Source of the DNA: a candidate division WOR-3 bacterium
Lineage (GTDB): Bacteria; Hydrothermota; Tepidihabitantia; Tepidihabitantales; Tepidihabitantaceae
Length of the DNA stretch: 44,697 nucleotides
Assembly (NCBI GenBank): GCA_039801245.1
Contig: JBDRUF010000008.1
Span: 1 to 44,697 of the forward strand
Direction of reading: 5' to 3'
Both the position numbers and the translations under genes were made by a program. Below the pieces are notes generated by a model. It did no database searches. It was not told where the DNA came from and worked only from the letters and a program-made list of their open reading frames with translations. Shown here piece by piece: positions 8,509-15,816 of the stretch. Every line of letters starts with the position of its first letter. Within the stretch, counting starts at the first letter, position 1.

Positions 8509-9600
8509 CTATACCGCATTTCCCTCCTCCTGTGACCTCACCCCGAAATAGTACTCGATGTCATAACGAACAACGAGAAAAAGCAGGATGATTATGATTA
8601 GCGAAAATGTTATCGCCAGCGGCACCGAGTAGCGCCGTTCATAATAAAGCCTGCCTTTACCAATTGCTGGCAAGGGTATGGGTGCAACCGGCAGGCGATA
8701 GTCAAGCGCAACCCGGCTGGGCTTGGCAATATGAATCACCGGACGACGGCTATTGAGAAACTGGGCAATCAGACCGTTGCCAGCACGGGTATGCCGGTCG
8801 GTAAAGATTCTTGAAGGCAGGCGTAATAAAGGGTCACCAGAGTTGGTAACAGGCAGACCAACCGCAACCAAAGCCTTGCACCTTGAAAACAGCTCCATTC
8901 TCTTTGCCACCCCCTCGGCAATGGATTCCGCAATGAAAATCGGCACCTTTAACGATTCGGCAATGTTCAAAAGCAGTTCCCTGCCTTCTGGTGATATCCC
9001 CCTGCCATCATCAGCCTCACCACCCAGGGTTGCGAGCGCAGAACGAAAGTTCCACAGTCCGGAATCGGATAGAACCTTTTCAATCTCAAGCCAGGTGAAT
9101 CCTGGATAGTTTGCCCCCCACATTCCGGAACTTTGCGCGCTAACAATTAAAGGAAAAACCCCGAGGGTTTTCGCCACTGCGAGAATCTGAATATTTAACG
9201 CTGGATAGGTGCCATCCCAGTTTACCGCAACCGTATCACCTGAACGAATCCCTGCCCGATAGAGCATCTCAATCAAAGCGGCACTGAAATTGGGATTGGT
9301 TGTTGTCAGCGCATCGCTCAAATCGCTCCTGCCGTAGGTAACCTTCGAAAACTGCAGCCCTATCAATCCGGTACCGTTCGGGTCATTGACACTGTCAATC
9401 GGCAAATCAATATTTGTCTGCCGGTAATTGCGCATGATTTCAAAAGCCCTTGCCGAGACCCTCGCGGCATTAACCTTTTCCTCATAAAGCCGGCTCCGAA
9501 CAGAATGCACCGAACCTGACTCAACAAAGAAAAATAAAAGTGCAATTACTGCGAGCACGGTGATAACCCAGCGGTTTACCTTTCCCTGTCTCCGCCTCAT
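8509..9600 (-). CDS. pgsW: Poly-gamma-glutamate system protein PgsW
   Basis: 363 residues from ATG 9600. Its A is shared with the pgsC stop (TGATG), which fixes the start and implies coupled translation. One membrane segment near the N-terminus (RWVITVLAVIALLFFFV) and one near the C-terminus (AITFSLIIIILLFLVV) bracket a large domain outside the cytoplasm. This is the architecture of the poly-gamma-glutamate system protein that accompanies PgsB and PgsC in several diderms, and I recognise it mainly from that context. Motifs such as SGMWGANYPGFTW and GISPEGRELL are visible. Its biochemical role is not settled. No pgsA/capA homologue lies nearby. Confidence 0.75.
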   Translation of the reverse strand: MRRRQGKVNRWVITVLAVIALLFFFVESGSVHSVRSRLYEEKVNAARVSARAFEIMRNYRQTNIDLPIDSVNDPNGTGLIGLQFSKVTYGRSDLSDALTTTNPNFSAALIEMLYRAGIRSGDTVAVNWDGTYPALNIQILAVAKTLGVFPLIVSAQSSGMWGANYPGFTWLEIEKVLSDSGLWNFRSALATLGGEADDGRGISPEGRELLLNIAESLKVPIFIAESIAEGVAKRMELFSRCKALVAVGLPVTNSGDPLLRLPSRIFTDRHTRAGNGLIAQFLNSRRPVIHIAKPSRVALDYRLPVAPIPLPAIGKGRLYYERRYSVPLAITFSLIIIILLFLVVRYDIEYYFGVRSQEEGNAV

Positions 9601-10043
9601 CAGAACGCACCCCCGGAGATGCAGATTATCAGAAGCCGGGTAAGAACCGCGGCAATCATCATCGTGGCAAGCGTCTCCACAACACCCTGCCTTGCCATCC
9701 AGTAGGCCGCAAGACCAGGGATAACATAACCGATAACGCTCAAATCCCATCTCACCGAGTTCAGACTAACACTCGGTGCAATCTTGGTAACATAACCAAG
9801 CAGGTAACCAACGATTATTCCCAAAAGAAGCATCCTTCTGCCAAACACAATGATAAACCGTGATAGACCCTTGATAATCAGATAGGTGATTAATGCCACT
9901 AAGATGGTGGCGACGACCCGCACCGGCTCATTCAATGTCAGGGCAATATAACCAGGCACAACTATGCCACCGGCTGCGAGACCGATTGTCTCGGTCAGGA
10001 AAAAGGAAATCAGCATCCCCAGACCAATCGTCTCAATTATCAC
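9600..10043 (-). CDS. pgsC: Poly-gamma-glutamate biosynthesis membrane protein PgsC
   Basis: 147 residues and almost entirely hydrophobic, with about four to five membrane helices. The opening MIIETIGLGMLISFFLTETI followed by AAGGIVVPGYIAL is the PgsC/CapC hallmark, and length matches the family. PgsC forms the membrane part of the poly-gamma-glutamate synthase with PgsB. Its start overlaps the pgsB stop by 4 bp (ATGA) and its stop overlaps the pgsW start by one base, so all three are one transcription and translation unit. Confidence 0.9.
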   Translation of the reverse strand: MIIETIGLGMLISFFLTETIGLAAGGIVVPGYIALTLNEPVRVVATILVALITYLIIKGLSRFIIVFGRRMLLLGIIVGYLLGYVTKIAPSVSLNSVRWDLSVIGYVIPGLAAYWMARQGVVETLATMMIAAVLTRLLIICISGGAF

Positions 10044-11200
10044 CCTTTGACCCCCTTTCCAGCAAAGTAGCCAATCAACCGTTCCCCATAGCCAACGGTA
10101 TTGCCTGTGGCAAAAACCAATTGCCTTTCTTTACTCAGTTTATACACCTGTTCATAAACAACTGCCGGCTCAATCTCCTCACCCAGGTCAAGAATCCTAT
10201 CCCTTTTTTCGCCCAACTGCAATGCCCGCTGAATAAAGGCGCGCGTCAGACCGCCGGTTACCACTATCCAGTCCTTGTCCCAATTAAATACAAGTTCTGC
10301 CAATTGCCGGGAACGGTCAGCACGGTCACGCCGGCAATTCACTAAAACAATTCTATTCTCGCAGCGCCCTTTCACCATCTCCCAGAGTATGCCAATTGAG
10401 TCCGGGTCATTGGCAGCAAGGGTGTTGACCACCTCCAGCAGTTTCCCCCGGTCGCGAATTTGATAGATGCGCATCACCCCAGAATCAGGCAGACTCCGCT
10501 GCATCCCTTCAAGCGCGGTCCTGCGCTCCACACCCAGGCTTTCACACACCGCCAGTGCCAGGGCAACATTCTCCTTATGCTCAATATAACCAAAGCCCTT
10601 CATCTCCTCATCACCCACTGTTTGCGGGTCAGTAACGGTCATATTTACATCTGGTCTTATTCTCTCTTTTAAAACCTTTAAAGGCTCGCCCCTCTCTGCG
10701 GTAAAAAAACTGCCCTTCTGGGGAATGGTATTGCTTAACGCCCGGGCAACATCCATCACTGTTGGACCCATCACATCAAGGTGGTCTGCCCTGACATTGG
10801 TGATAACACTATGGGTGGGTTTGATGAGCATCCTGTTTTCAATAAACTGGTATTCAGGGACCAAAGCCATACACTCAACAACAAGGGCATTGGCGTTATG
10901 TCTTCTTGCCAGCCGGACAATCCGCAACTCCTCAATGATATTTGCCTTTCCCAGCCTCCTTATTGGATACTCCTCATTATCCCCGACAATGAACCTTGGC
11001 TTTGTTCCGGTAACCTTGGCAACAACCCGAAACCCACCTGCACGCAGACCAGCAGCAATCAGCCTTGTCACCGATGACTTCCCCCTTGTGCCGTTCACCT
11101 GGATGCGAATCGGAATCTGCCTCAGATTGCGCAGGTGCAACTGGTATTCGGCAAACCCGTAGCCGATAAAAAGCAAGAGGACAAAGAGAATTAAAAACAT
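10040..11200 (-). CDS. pgsB: Poly-gamma-glutamate synthase PgsB (Mur-ligase family)
   Basis: 386 residues. An N-terminal membrane anchor (FLILFVLLLFIGYGF) precedes the ATP-binding P-loop VNGTRGKSSVTRL, the signature of PgsB/CapB, an ATP-dependent amide ligase of the Mur family that adds glutamate through its gamma-carboxylate. Also visible are ECMALVPEYQ and ITNVRADHLDVMG, the metal-binding region. Length matches full-length PgsB. Start ATG 11200 lies 15 nt after a perfect TATAAT box and has no Shine-Dalgarno, so the mRNA leader is only about 8-9 nt. First gene of the pgsBCW operon. The product could be a capsule or a released polymer. Confidence 0.92.
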   Translation of the reverse strand: MFLILFVLLLFIGYGFAEYQLHLRNLRQIPIRIQVNGTRGKSSVTRLIAAGLRAGGFRVVAKVTGTKPRFIVGDNEEYPIRRLGKANIIEELRIVRLARRHNANALVVECMALVPEYQFIENRMLIKPTHSVITNVRADHLDVMGPTVMDVARALSNTIPQKGSFFTAERGEPLKVLKERIRPDVNMTVTDPQTVGDEEMKGFGYIEHKENVALALAVCESLGVERRTALEGMQRSLPDSGVMRIYQIRDRGKLLEVVNTLAANDPDSIGILWEMVKGRCENRIVLVNCRRDRADRSRQLAELVFNWDKDWIVVTGGLTRAFIQRALQLGEKRDRILDLGEEIEPAVVYEQVYKLSKERQLVFATGNTVGYGERLIGYFAGKGVKG

Positions 11201-11215
11201 TAACCGATAGCAAAA

Positions 11216-11243
11216 ATTATATTCCCCGTTTTTAAATTGTCAA
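11216..11243 (-). promoter_or_regulatory. Perfect consensus promoter of pgsB
   Basis: Minus strand: TTGACA (11243-11238), 16-nt spacer, TATAAT (11221-11216). All twelve consensus bases match. Predicted start near 11209 leaves a leader of about 9 nt before ATG 11200, with no ribosome binding site. Confidence 0.9.
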
Positions 11244-11371
11244 AAGAGCAATTTACCCCTCTGTCCGCTTCCTATTTGATAACCCCTCTACCGGCATCAG
11301 GTTCACTCCCCTTCTTAATCTCCACTTCTACCTGGCTGAGGTTCTGGCAGGTTGCCGTTCAAGCCCTCTTA

Positions 11372-11590
11372 AAAACCGCCCTTCAGATTAGACCGCAGAT
11401 AAACCTCAGGGCAACTTATCCTGCCCTTTCCAAAAGAGTCCTGGTTTCAATCGCAGACACCATTTCAAAGACAGCCTTATCAACCCCGCGGAAAATCCCC
11501 CACAAAACCGCCTTCCAAGCACCCTCAGAAACAACCTCAGACACCACCTCCAACACCCTGACCAAAACCGCCCGGGGGATAGTTCCCCGG
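11372..11590 (-). other. Periodic non-coding or cryptic tract upstream of pgsB
   Basis: This is part of the 542-bp gap between pgsB and the DUF35 gene. On the minus strand the box GGCGGTTTT occurs three times (11572-11564, 11512-11504, 11380-11372) plus a degenerate copy near 11470. A hairpin CCGGGG/CCCCGG (11572-11590) lies at the upstream end. A minus-strand frame without ATG (about 11607-11416) reads as a Val/Leu-rich amphipathic stretch. I cannot tell whether this is a leader, a gene remnant or a degenerate repeat. The rest of the gap (11201-11371, 11591-11742) holds the promoters and terminator listed and nothing else I recognise. Confidence 0.4.
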
Positions 11591-11657
11591 AAAAAAGTGA
11601 AATTAGGTTAAGTTAAGAAATTACGAGAGATAACCCAATTTTACCCCTCTGGGTTTT

Positions 11658-11690
11658 GTGTATTTATATATACACTTAGGAAATTGGCAA
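11658..11690 (-). promoter_or_regulatory. Second possible promoter, with an overlapping dyad
   Basis: Minus strand: TTGCCA (11690-11685), 16-nt spacer, TATAAA (11668-11663). The -10 overlaps an inverted repeat GTGTAT-6 nt-ATACAC (11658-11675), which could be an operator. It points toward pgsB and would give a leader of about 450 nt containing the GGCGGTTTT boxes. Weaker than the proximal promoter. Confidence 0.45.
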
Positions 11691-11691
11691 A

Positions 11692-11706
11692 AGAAGAGCC
11701 TCTTCT
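11692..11706 (-). terminator. Short intrinsic-type terminator after the thiolase/DUF35 operon
   Basis: On the minus strand AGAAGA-GGC-TCTTCT (6-bp stem, 3-nt loop) is followed by TTTTGCC. It lies about 37 bp beyond the stop of the last DUF35 gene. Stem and U-tract are short, so efficiency is uncertain. Confidence 0.45.
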
Positions 11707-11742
11707 CTTTAGAACCGCGCTTGGAGAAAAACAGCCCCTTGC

Positions 11743-12219
11743 CTATTCCGGCTGAAAATAAAGTATGTCTGTTATTGCGCCTGTCCTTTTGTTTTTGGGC
11801 TTTAAAACCGCCTTAACCCGCATCCCAATCTTCAGCGCCTTGCCATCTAAGTTATCAAGGAGATGAATGATTACTGTTGAGGCGCCATCAAGCCTTACCA
11901 TTCCCACTGTTATCGGCTTTTCCAAACCCTTGCCATCCAGTCCCTGATGTAACACTGTCCAGGACTCCAACACACCGCTTGACCCAACCTTCACCCACTC
12001 CTCAAGCCGTGCCAGGCACCGTTCACAAAAGATTCGTCCCGGAACATACACAATTCCGCAGCGCTCACACTTGGTCCCTGTAAACTCGCCCTTATCCTTA
12101 AGCGTTCTCAAGAACCTTTCGCCCGCAATACCCGCGGTATAAAGGCTTTCAACAGGCAGTTCCCCAAACCAGACCTTTATCTCCTTGGTTTTTTCCAATC
12201 TTTCCTTTAGTGCCATCAT
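11743..12219 (-). CDS. DUF35 zinc-ribbon/OB-fold protein (thiolase partner)
   Basis: About 158 residues from ATG 12219, with AAGGAG just upstream; ATG 12216 is equally possible. A zinc ribbon CERCGIVYVPGRIFCERC is followed by an OB-fold (GVLESWTVLHQGLDG, PITVGMVRLDGASTVIIHLL). In archaea and actinobacteria such proteins bind acyl-CoA and form complexes with thiolase-fold enzymes (HMG-CoA synthase/thiolase, BbsAB, Ltp2-ChsH2). It is the last gene of a four-gene operon and a paralogue of the next DUF35 gene, so each may pair with one of the two thiolase-fold proteins. Substrate unknown. Confidence 0.85.
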   Translation of the reverse strand: MMALKERLEKTKEIKVWFGELPVESLYTAGIAGERFLRTLKDKGEFTGTKCERCGIVYVPGRIFCERCLARLEEWVKVGSSGVLESWTVLHQGLDGKGLEKPITVGMVRLDGASTVIIHLLDNLDGKALKIGMRVKAVLKPKNKRTGAITDILYFQPE

Positions 12220-12232
12220 CAACTCCTTGATT

Positions 12233-12754
12233 TTATAGTGGCTTCCAGTACCGGATATCGGTAATTGCCCCTTCCCGCTCTGCTAAGGGCTTCCATACCG
12301 CCTTTACCCTCATCCCAACCCGAACCTTTTCCGGGGCAACATCGCCCAAAAGATGCATTATCCCCATTCCCGGTGATGCGCCATCAATCTCAATCACCGC
12401 TGGTATCTGGGGCTCCTTGATCCGCTTCACATCCCAGGTGACATAGCAGAGCGAAAATGTATTTACCGTGCCAGTATCCTTCAGTCTCACCCACTCATCA
12501 ATATTGCGAAAGCACCACTCACAAACCATCCTTGGAGGCACCATTACCCTCCCACATTTCCCGCACCGCACACCCCATATCACGCCCTCTTTCAAACCTG
12601 ACAGATACCTGCCGATTGCCACCCCGGCATCCCAGGCGTACTTGGCGTCAGCATTCCAGCGGGTGAAAAGGACCTTACCCTTTTTAATATCATCCTCTTG
12701 CAGACCCGTCCCTTCAAATTGCGGCAATTTTTTAAACTCTTTGTTTGCTTTCAT
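12233..12754 (-). CDS. DUF35 zinc-ribbon/OB-fold protein (thiolase partner)
   Basis: 173 residues. An N-terminal helix region precedes the zinc ribbon CGKCGRVMVPPRMVCEWC, then an OB-fold (GTVNTFSLCYVTWD, PAVIEIDGASPGMGIMHLL, RVGMRVKAVWKP). Start ATG 12754 follows AGGAG. It starts 9 bp after the 386-residue thiolase-fold gene and sits 13 bp before its paralogue. The family supplies the acyl-CoA-binding subunit of thiolase-like complexes. The two copies share the layout but differ clearly, suggesting an old duplication. Confidence 0.85.
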   Translation of the reverse strand: MKANKEFKKLPQFEGTGLQEDDIKKGKVLFTRWNADAKYAWDAGVAIGRYLSGLKEGVIWGVRCGKCGRVMVPPRMVCEWCFRNIDEWVRLKDTGTVNTFSLCYVTWDVKRIKEPQIPAVIEIDGASPGMGIMHLLGDVAPEKVRVGMRVKAVWKPLAEREGAITDIRYWKPL

Positions 12755-12763
12755 CTTCTACTC

Positions 12764-13924
12764 CTATATTCCCAGGACTACCACTGTCCCTACCTGCATC
12801 AAATCCCCCCATGCCTGGGCAACCCCGCGTTTTGCCTTACGGGCAATCTGCCTCTTTCCCGCCTCACCGCGGAGTTGCCAGAAAAGTTCAGCAACCTTCA
12901 TCAAACCGGCTGCTGCAATAGGATTGCCAACACCCAAGAGCCCACCTGAGGGGCAAACCGGCAGCTCCCCATCCCGGCGAGTAACACCATCAACTGTCAG
13001 TTGTGGCGCCTCACCACGACCGCAGAGCATCAACCCCTCAAGATGGTGCAACTCCTTATAATCAAACGGGTCATATGGCTCAGCCACATGAATCTGGTGT
13101 CTGGGGTCGGTAATCCCTGCCATTCTGTAAGCCATTCTCGCCGCCTCTTCAACATAGCGCGGATAACACAGATCCCGATTTGTCCAGTAAGCGGTATCCA
13201 ATGCCCAACCCACACCCTCAATCCACACTGGCTTATCGGTAATCCTTCTGGCGATACTCTCCTCAGCCAAAATAACCGCGACCGCGCCATCAGAAACGGG
13301 ACTGACATCCAGCCGCTGAACCGGCCAAGCGAGCACCTCTGATTTCAAGATGTCCTCAACCGTTACCGGTGCAGCAATCTGGGCACAGGGATGGTCAATG
13401 GCGTTGTTTTTATTCTTCACCGCCACCAGTGCGATATCCTCCTTGCGAAGCCCATAGGTGGTCATATAGCGGTTCATCTCCAAGGCAAATATCCACAGGA
13501 GATTGGGTTTTAAAGGGCGCTCAGTGGTATGGTCAAAGATGGTGAGAAAGGCACCCTGAGGATGGGGTTGAAACGAGGACATCTTCTCCTCACACACCAC
13601 CAGACAGGTGTTGAAAACCCCAGAGGCGATGTGATACCAACCGTGGATTACCGAAAAAACGCCTGTGCCCCCACCCACATAACAGCGCATATAGGGTTTT
13701 CCAAAGGCACCGGCACCATCAGCAAGATACTCCCCTTTCATATGGACACCGTCAAAGGTATCCGGAGCGGTGCCTAACACCACGCCGTCAATCTGGTCAA
13801 GGGTCATGCCGCAATTCTCAAGCGCCTGTCTTGCGGCATAAAAGGCAAGCTCCTTCCCGGTCTCCTGTGCCCGGCGCACAAACTTCGTCATACCTACACT
13901 GACAACCGCTACTCTTCGTCCCAT
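12764..13924 (-). CDS. Thiolase-fold protein lacking the nucleophilic Cys (SCP-x/Ltp2-like)
   Basis: 386 residues with thiolase fold: MGRRVAVVSVGMTKF at the N-terminus and AELFWQLRGEAGKRQ near the end. Ungapped comparison of VGGGTGVFSVIHGWYHIASG with the canonical ACASG motif puts Gly85 where the nucleophilic Cys should be. The GHP motif is GNP (Asn334). It therefore cannot use normal thiolase chemistry. Thiolase-fold aldolases such as Ltp2, which work with DUF35 partners in steroid side-chain cleavage, also lack the Cys. Aldol or retro-aldol chemistry on an acyl-CoA is a reasonable inference; the substrate is unknown. Start ATG 13924 has GGAGGGG. Confidence 0.8.
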   Translation of the reverse strand: MGRRVAVVSVGMTKFVRRAQETGKELAFYAARQALENCGMTLDQIDGVVLGTAPDTFDGVHMKGEYLADGAGAFGKPYMRCYVGGGTGVFSVIHGWYHIASGVFNTCLVVCEEKMSSFQPHPQGAFLTIFDHTTERPLKPNLLWIFALEMNRYMTTYGLRKEDIALVAVKNKNNAIDHPCAQIAAPVTVEDILKSEVLAWPVQRLDVSPVSDGAVAVILAEESIARRITDKPVWIEGVGWALDTAYWTNRDLCYPRYVEEAARMAYRMAGITDPRHQIHVAEPYDPFDYKELHHLEGLMLCGRGEAPQLTVDGVTRRDGELPVCPSGGLLGVGNPIAAAGLMKVAELFWQLRGEAGKRQIARKAKRGVAQAWGDLMQVGTVVVLGI

Positions 13925-13936
13925 AATATCCCCTCC

Positions 13937-15088
13937 TTAAATGGACAAAACTCCCACCGCAGCGCTTGCTGTGGGAACACCTCGCCAACTTTGGATTAAT
14001 GCGGTTCTGACATTGGGCAACTGATTTTTGCCCGCCTGCCCCCTTAACTGCAAAACCGCCCAGAACAAACGGGCAAGCCCATTCGCCTCATATAAATAAC
14101 CCATACCCAAGGCACCACCAGAAGAGTTAACCGGCAACACCCCGTTTATTTCGCCCTTACCTGATTCAACCCAGGAACCGATTTCGTTAGTGGAAACAAG
14201 ACGCAGTGTCAGAAGATGCTGCAACTCCTTATAGGAATAGGTATCGTCAACCTCAGCAAAATCTATCTCCTTTGCAGGGGTATTTATGCCGGCTAAATTA
14301 TAAGCCATTTCCGCCGCCTTAGTTACATATTCCGGGATATCCCAATCGCGTGACTCCAGACCGGCAGAACCGTTGCACCAGCCCATACCGGTTATCCAAA
14401 TCGGCTTATTTCTCATTGCCGCTGCCCGTTTCTCCGAAGCGAGGACAGCAACAATTGCGCCATCAACCGGTTGTGCGACATCAAGTTCGGTTAATGGTGT
14501 TGAAATCATCTTTGCCTTTTGGAAATCAACATCGGTTATCTTTGCCCCCCGCCCAGCAAACTGATTATTCAGGGCATTGCCACGGTTCTTTCTTACAACC
14601 CTGTGACAGTGTTCGGATGTCAGACCGTATCGGAACAAGAACCGATTCATCTCCAGCCCAGCGATAAAATGGGTGTTAAGCCCCAAGGGGCGGTTAAATA
14701 CCGGGTCCTGGGCGCAGGCGGCGATGCCATCCGGTGTCAAGATATTGGATGCCTTCACATGGGCTTCCACTACCGCCACATCAAATTCACCCGTCATTAT
14801 CTGCAACCAACAGGCGGCGACACCATGGAGCCCGTCACCGGGAATTGTGTGCATCTGTTTCAGTGCGGCACCAAGTTGGTCAGGAACATACTCATCGAAA
14901 ATACTTGTGCCCTCAACATAATCTTCGGCACAGGTAACAAATGTATCCACATCCCGGCGCGGGTCGATTCCTGCATCTTCGTAAGCCCTTACCGCTGCCT
15001 CATACATCAATTCTTTGTATGAGACATCAGGAGAAATTGAGCGAAACTGGGTTGCTCCGATACCGACAACCGCTACCTTCGATTTCAT
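13937..15088 (-). CDS. Thiolase-fold protein lacking Cys and His (SCP-x/Ltp2-like), first gene of operon
   Basis: 383 residues and a distant paralogue of the next gene. The same alignment places Pro83 (IPGDGLHG) at the Cys position; the nearby Cys93 is ten residues off register. The GHP motif is GYL (Tyr331). Tyrosines are the proposed acid/base residues in Ltp2-type aldolases, so Tyr331 deserves a look. Conserved fold elements include MKSKVAVVGIGATQF and FWAVLQLRGQAGKNQ. ATG 15088 has AGGAGG at good spacing. The operon continues with the second thiolase-fold gene and both DUF35 genes (gaps 12, 9 and 13 bp), suggesting a heteromeric complex. Confidence 0.8.
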   Translation of the reverse strand: MKSKVAVVGIGATQFRSISPDVSYKELMYEAAVRAYEDAGIDPRRDVDTFVTCAEDYVEGTSIFDEYVPDQLGAALKQMHTIPGDGLHGVAACWLQIMTGEFDVAVVEAHVKASNILTPDGIAACAQDPVFNRPLGLNTHFIAGLEMNRFLFRYGLTSEHCHRVVRKNRGNALNNQFAGRGAKITDVDFQKAKMISTPLTELDVAQPVDGAIVAVLASEKRAAAMRNKPIWITGMGWCNGSAGLESRDWDIPEYVTKAAEMAYNLAGINTPAKEIDFAEVDDTYSYKELQHLLTLRLVSTNEIGSWVESGKGEINGVLPVNSSGGALGMGYLYEANGLARLFWAVLQLRGQAGKNQLPNVRTALIQSWRGVPTASAAVGVLSI

Positions 15089-15131
15089 ATTTTCCTCCTA
15101 TGCGCATTTTATAAATAAATCTTGCCCAAAG

Positions 15132-15173
15132 TTACCAAAGAGATTTCGAAAGTCAACAATTACCAAAGAGATT
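15132..15173. promoter_or_regulatory. Tandem operator-like direct repeats between divergent genes
   Basis: The 14-mer TTACCAAAGAGATT occurs twice (15132-15145 and 15160-15173), 28 bp apart, in the 130-bp gap between the divergent thiolase operon and the pyruvate-kinase-like gene. A TTGACT (-35 type, minus strand, 15156-15151) lies between the copies, and the plus-strand -35 starts 9 bp past the second. This is a typical position for a regulator acting on both promoters; the regulator is not in the window. Confidence 0.65.
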
Positions 15174-15181
15174 GATTTTAT

Positions 15182-15209
15182 TTGACCGCAAGGAATTAAA
15201 AAATATCTT
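15182..15209 (+). promoter_or_regulatory. Promoter giving a leaderless mRNA for the 15219 gene
   Basis: TTGACC (15182-15187), 16-nt spacer, TATCTT (15204-15209). The -10 ends 9 nt before ATG 15219, so the predicted transcript starts at or within about 3 nt of the start codon. No Shine-Dalgarno is present. Confidence 0.65.
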
Positions 15210-15218
15210 AATATTGTT

Positions 15219-15803
15219 ATGCGAACAAATATATCCAAATTTCAATCATTATGGCTTCCCCGTGCAGGAAGCCTTAACACCTCAACCACTCTCCGTTTGG
15301 CGCTCGAGTGTACCCAGCAACTTAAAATCACACATATCGTCATCGCCTCAACCACAGGCTCAACCGCATTAAAACTCAGCCGCCTTGCCCAGAATGCCTT
15401 TAAAATCATCTGCGTAACTCATCAGAGCGGCTTTGCCCAGCCTGGTAAATCTGAACTCTCTCCTTCTATCGAAAGAAAACTTACCACCAGCGGTGTCGTA
15501 GTCTTACGCACCACCCATCTCTTTGGTGGGGTTGACCGCGCCATCAGGCGCCAGTTTGGCGGTCTTGGTCCACCAGAAATCATCGCCAACACCTATCGCA
15601 CATTCGGTGAAGGGACAAAGGTGGCGGTGGAAATAGCGGTAATGGCGCTTGATGCCGGTCTTGTGCCCTATGGCAAGGACATTATCAGCATCGCCGGCTC
15701 AAGTAGAGGTGCTGACACCGCGCTGGTGATTCGTCCTGCCCATTCCCATCAATTCTTTGACACCCGTATCAGGCAGATTATCTGCAAACCCTGGTCTTTT
15801 TAG
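15219..15803 (+). CDS. Pyruvate-kinase C-terminal-domain-like protein (COG1751 type)
   Basis: 194 residues. It matches stand-alone versions of the pyruvate kinase alpha/beta (C-terminal, allosteric) domain: LRLALECTQQLKITHIVIAS, TTGSTALKLSRL and GGVDRAIRRQFGGLGPPEII are typical. The TIM-barrel catalytic domain is absent, so it is not a pyruvate kinase; a role in binding a phosphorylated ligand is only a guess. Start ATG 15219 is chosen because the promoter ends 9 nt before it and no later Met fits the family N-terminus. The HIT gene follows after 13 bp, making a likely two-gene unit. Confidence 0.8.
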   Translation: MRTNISKFQSLWLPRAGSLNTSTTLRLALECTQQLKITHIVIASTTGSTALKLSRLAQNAFKIICVTHQSGFAQPGKSELSPSIERKLTTSGVVVLRTTHLFGGVDRAIRRQFGGLGPPEIIANTYRTFGEGTKVAVEIAVMALDAGLVPYGKDIISIAGSSRGADTALVIRPAHSHQFFDTRIRQIICKPWSF

Positions 15804-15816
15804 CTGGAGGTGAAAA

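Noticed and set aside
11237-11611. 124-codon plus-strand frame in the pgsB upstream gap
   Set aside because: Its start lies over the perfect pgsB promoter, with no ribosome site or family; the periodicity is explained by repeated GGCGGTTTT-type boxes.
12468-13061. 197-codon plus-strand frame across the DUF35/thiolase junction
   Set aside because: Antisense to two clear genes; low-complexity composition and no signal or motif.
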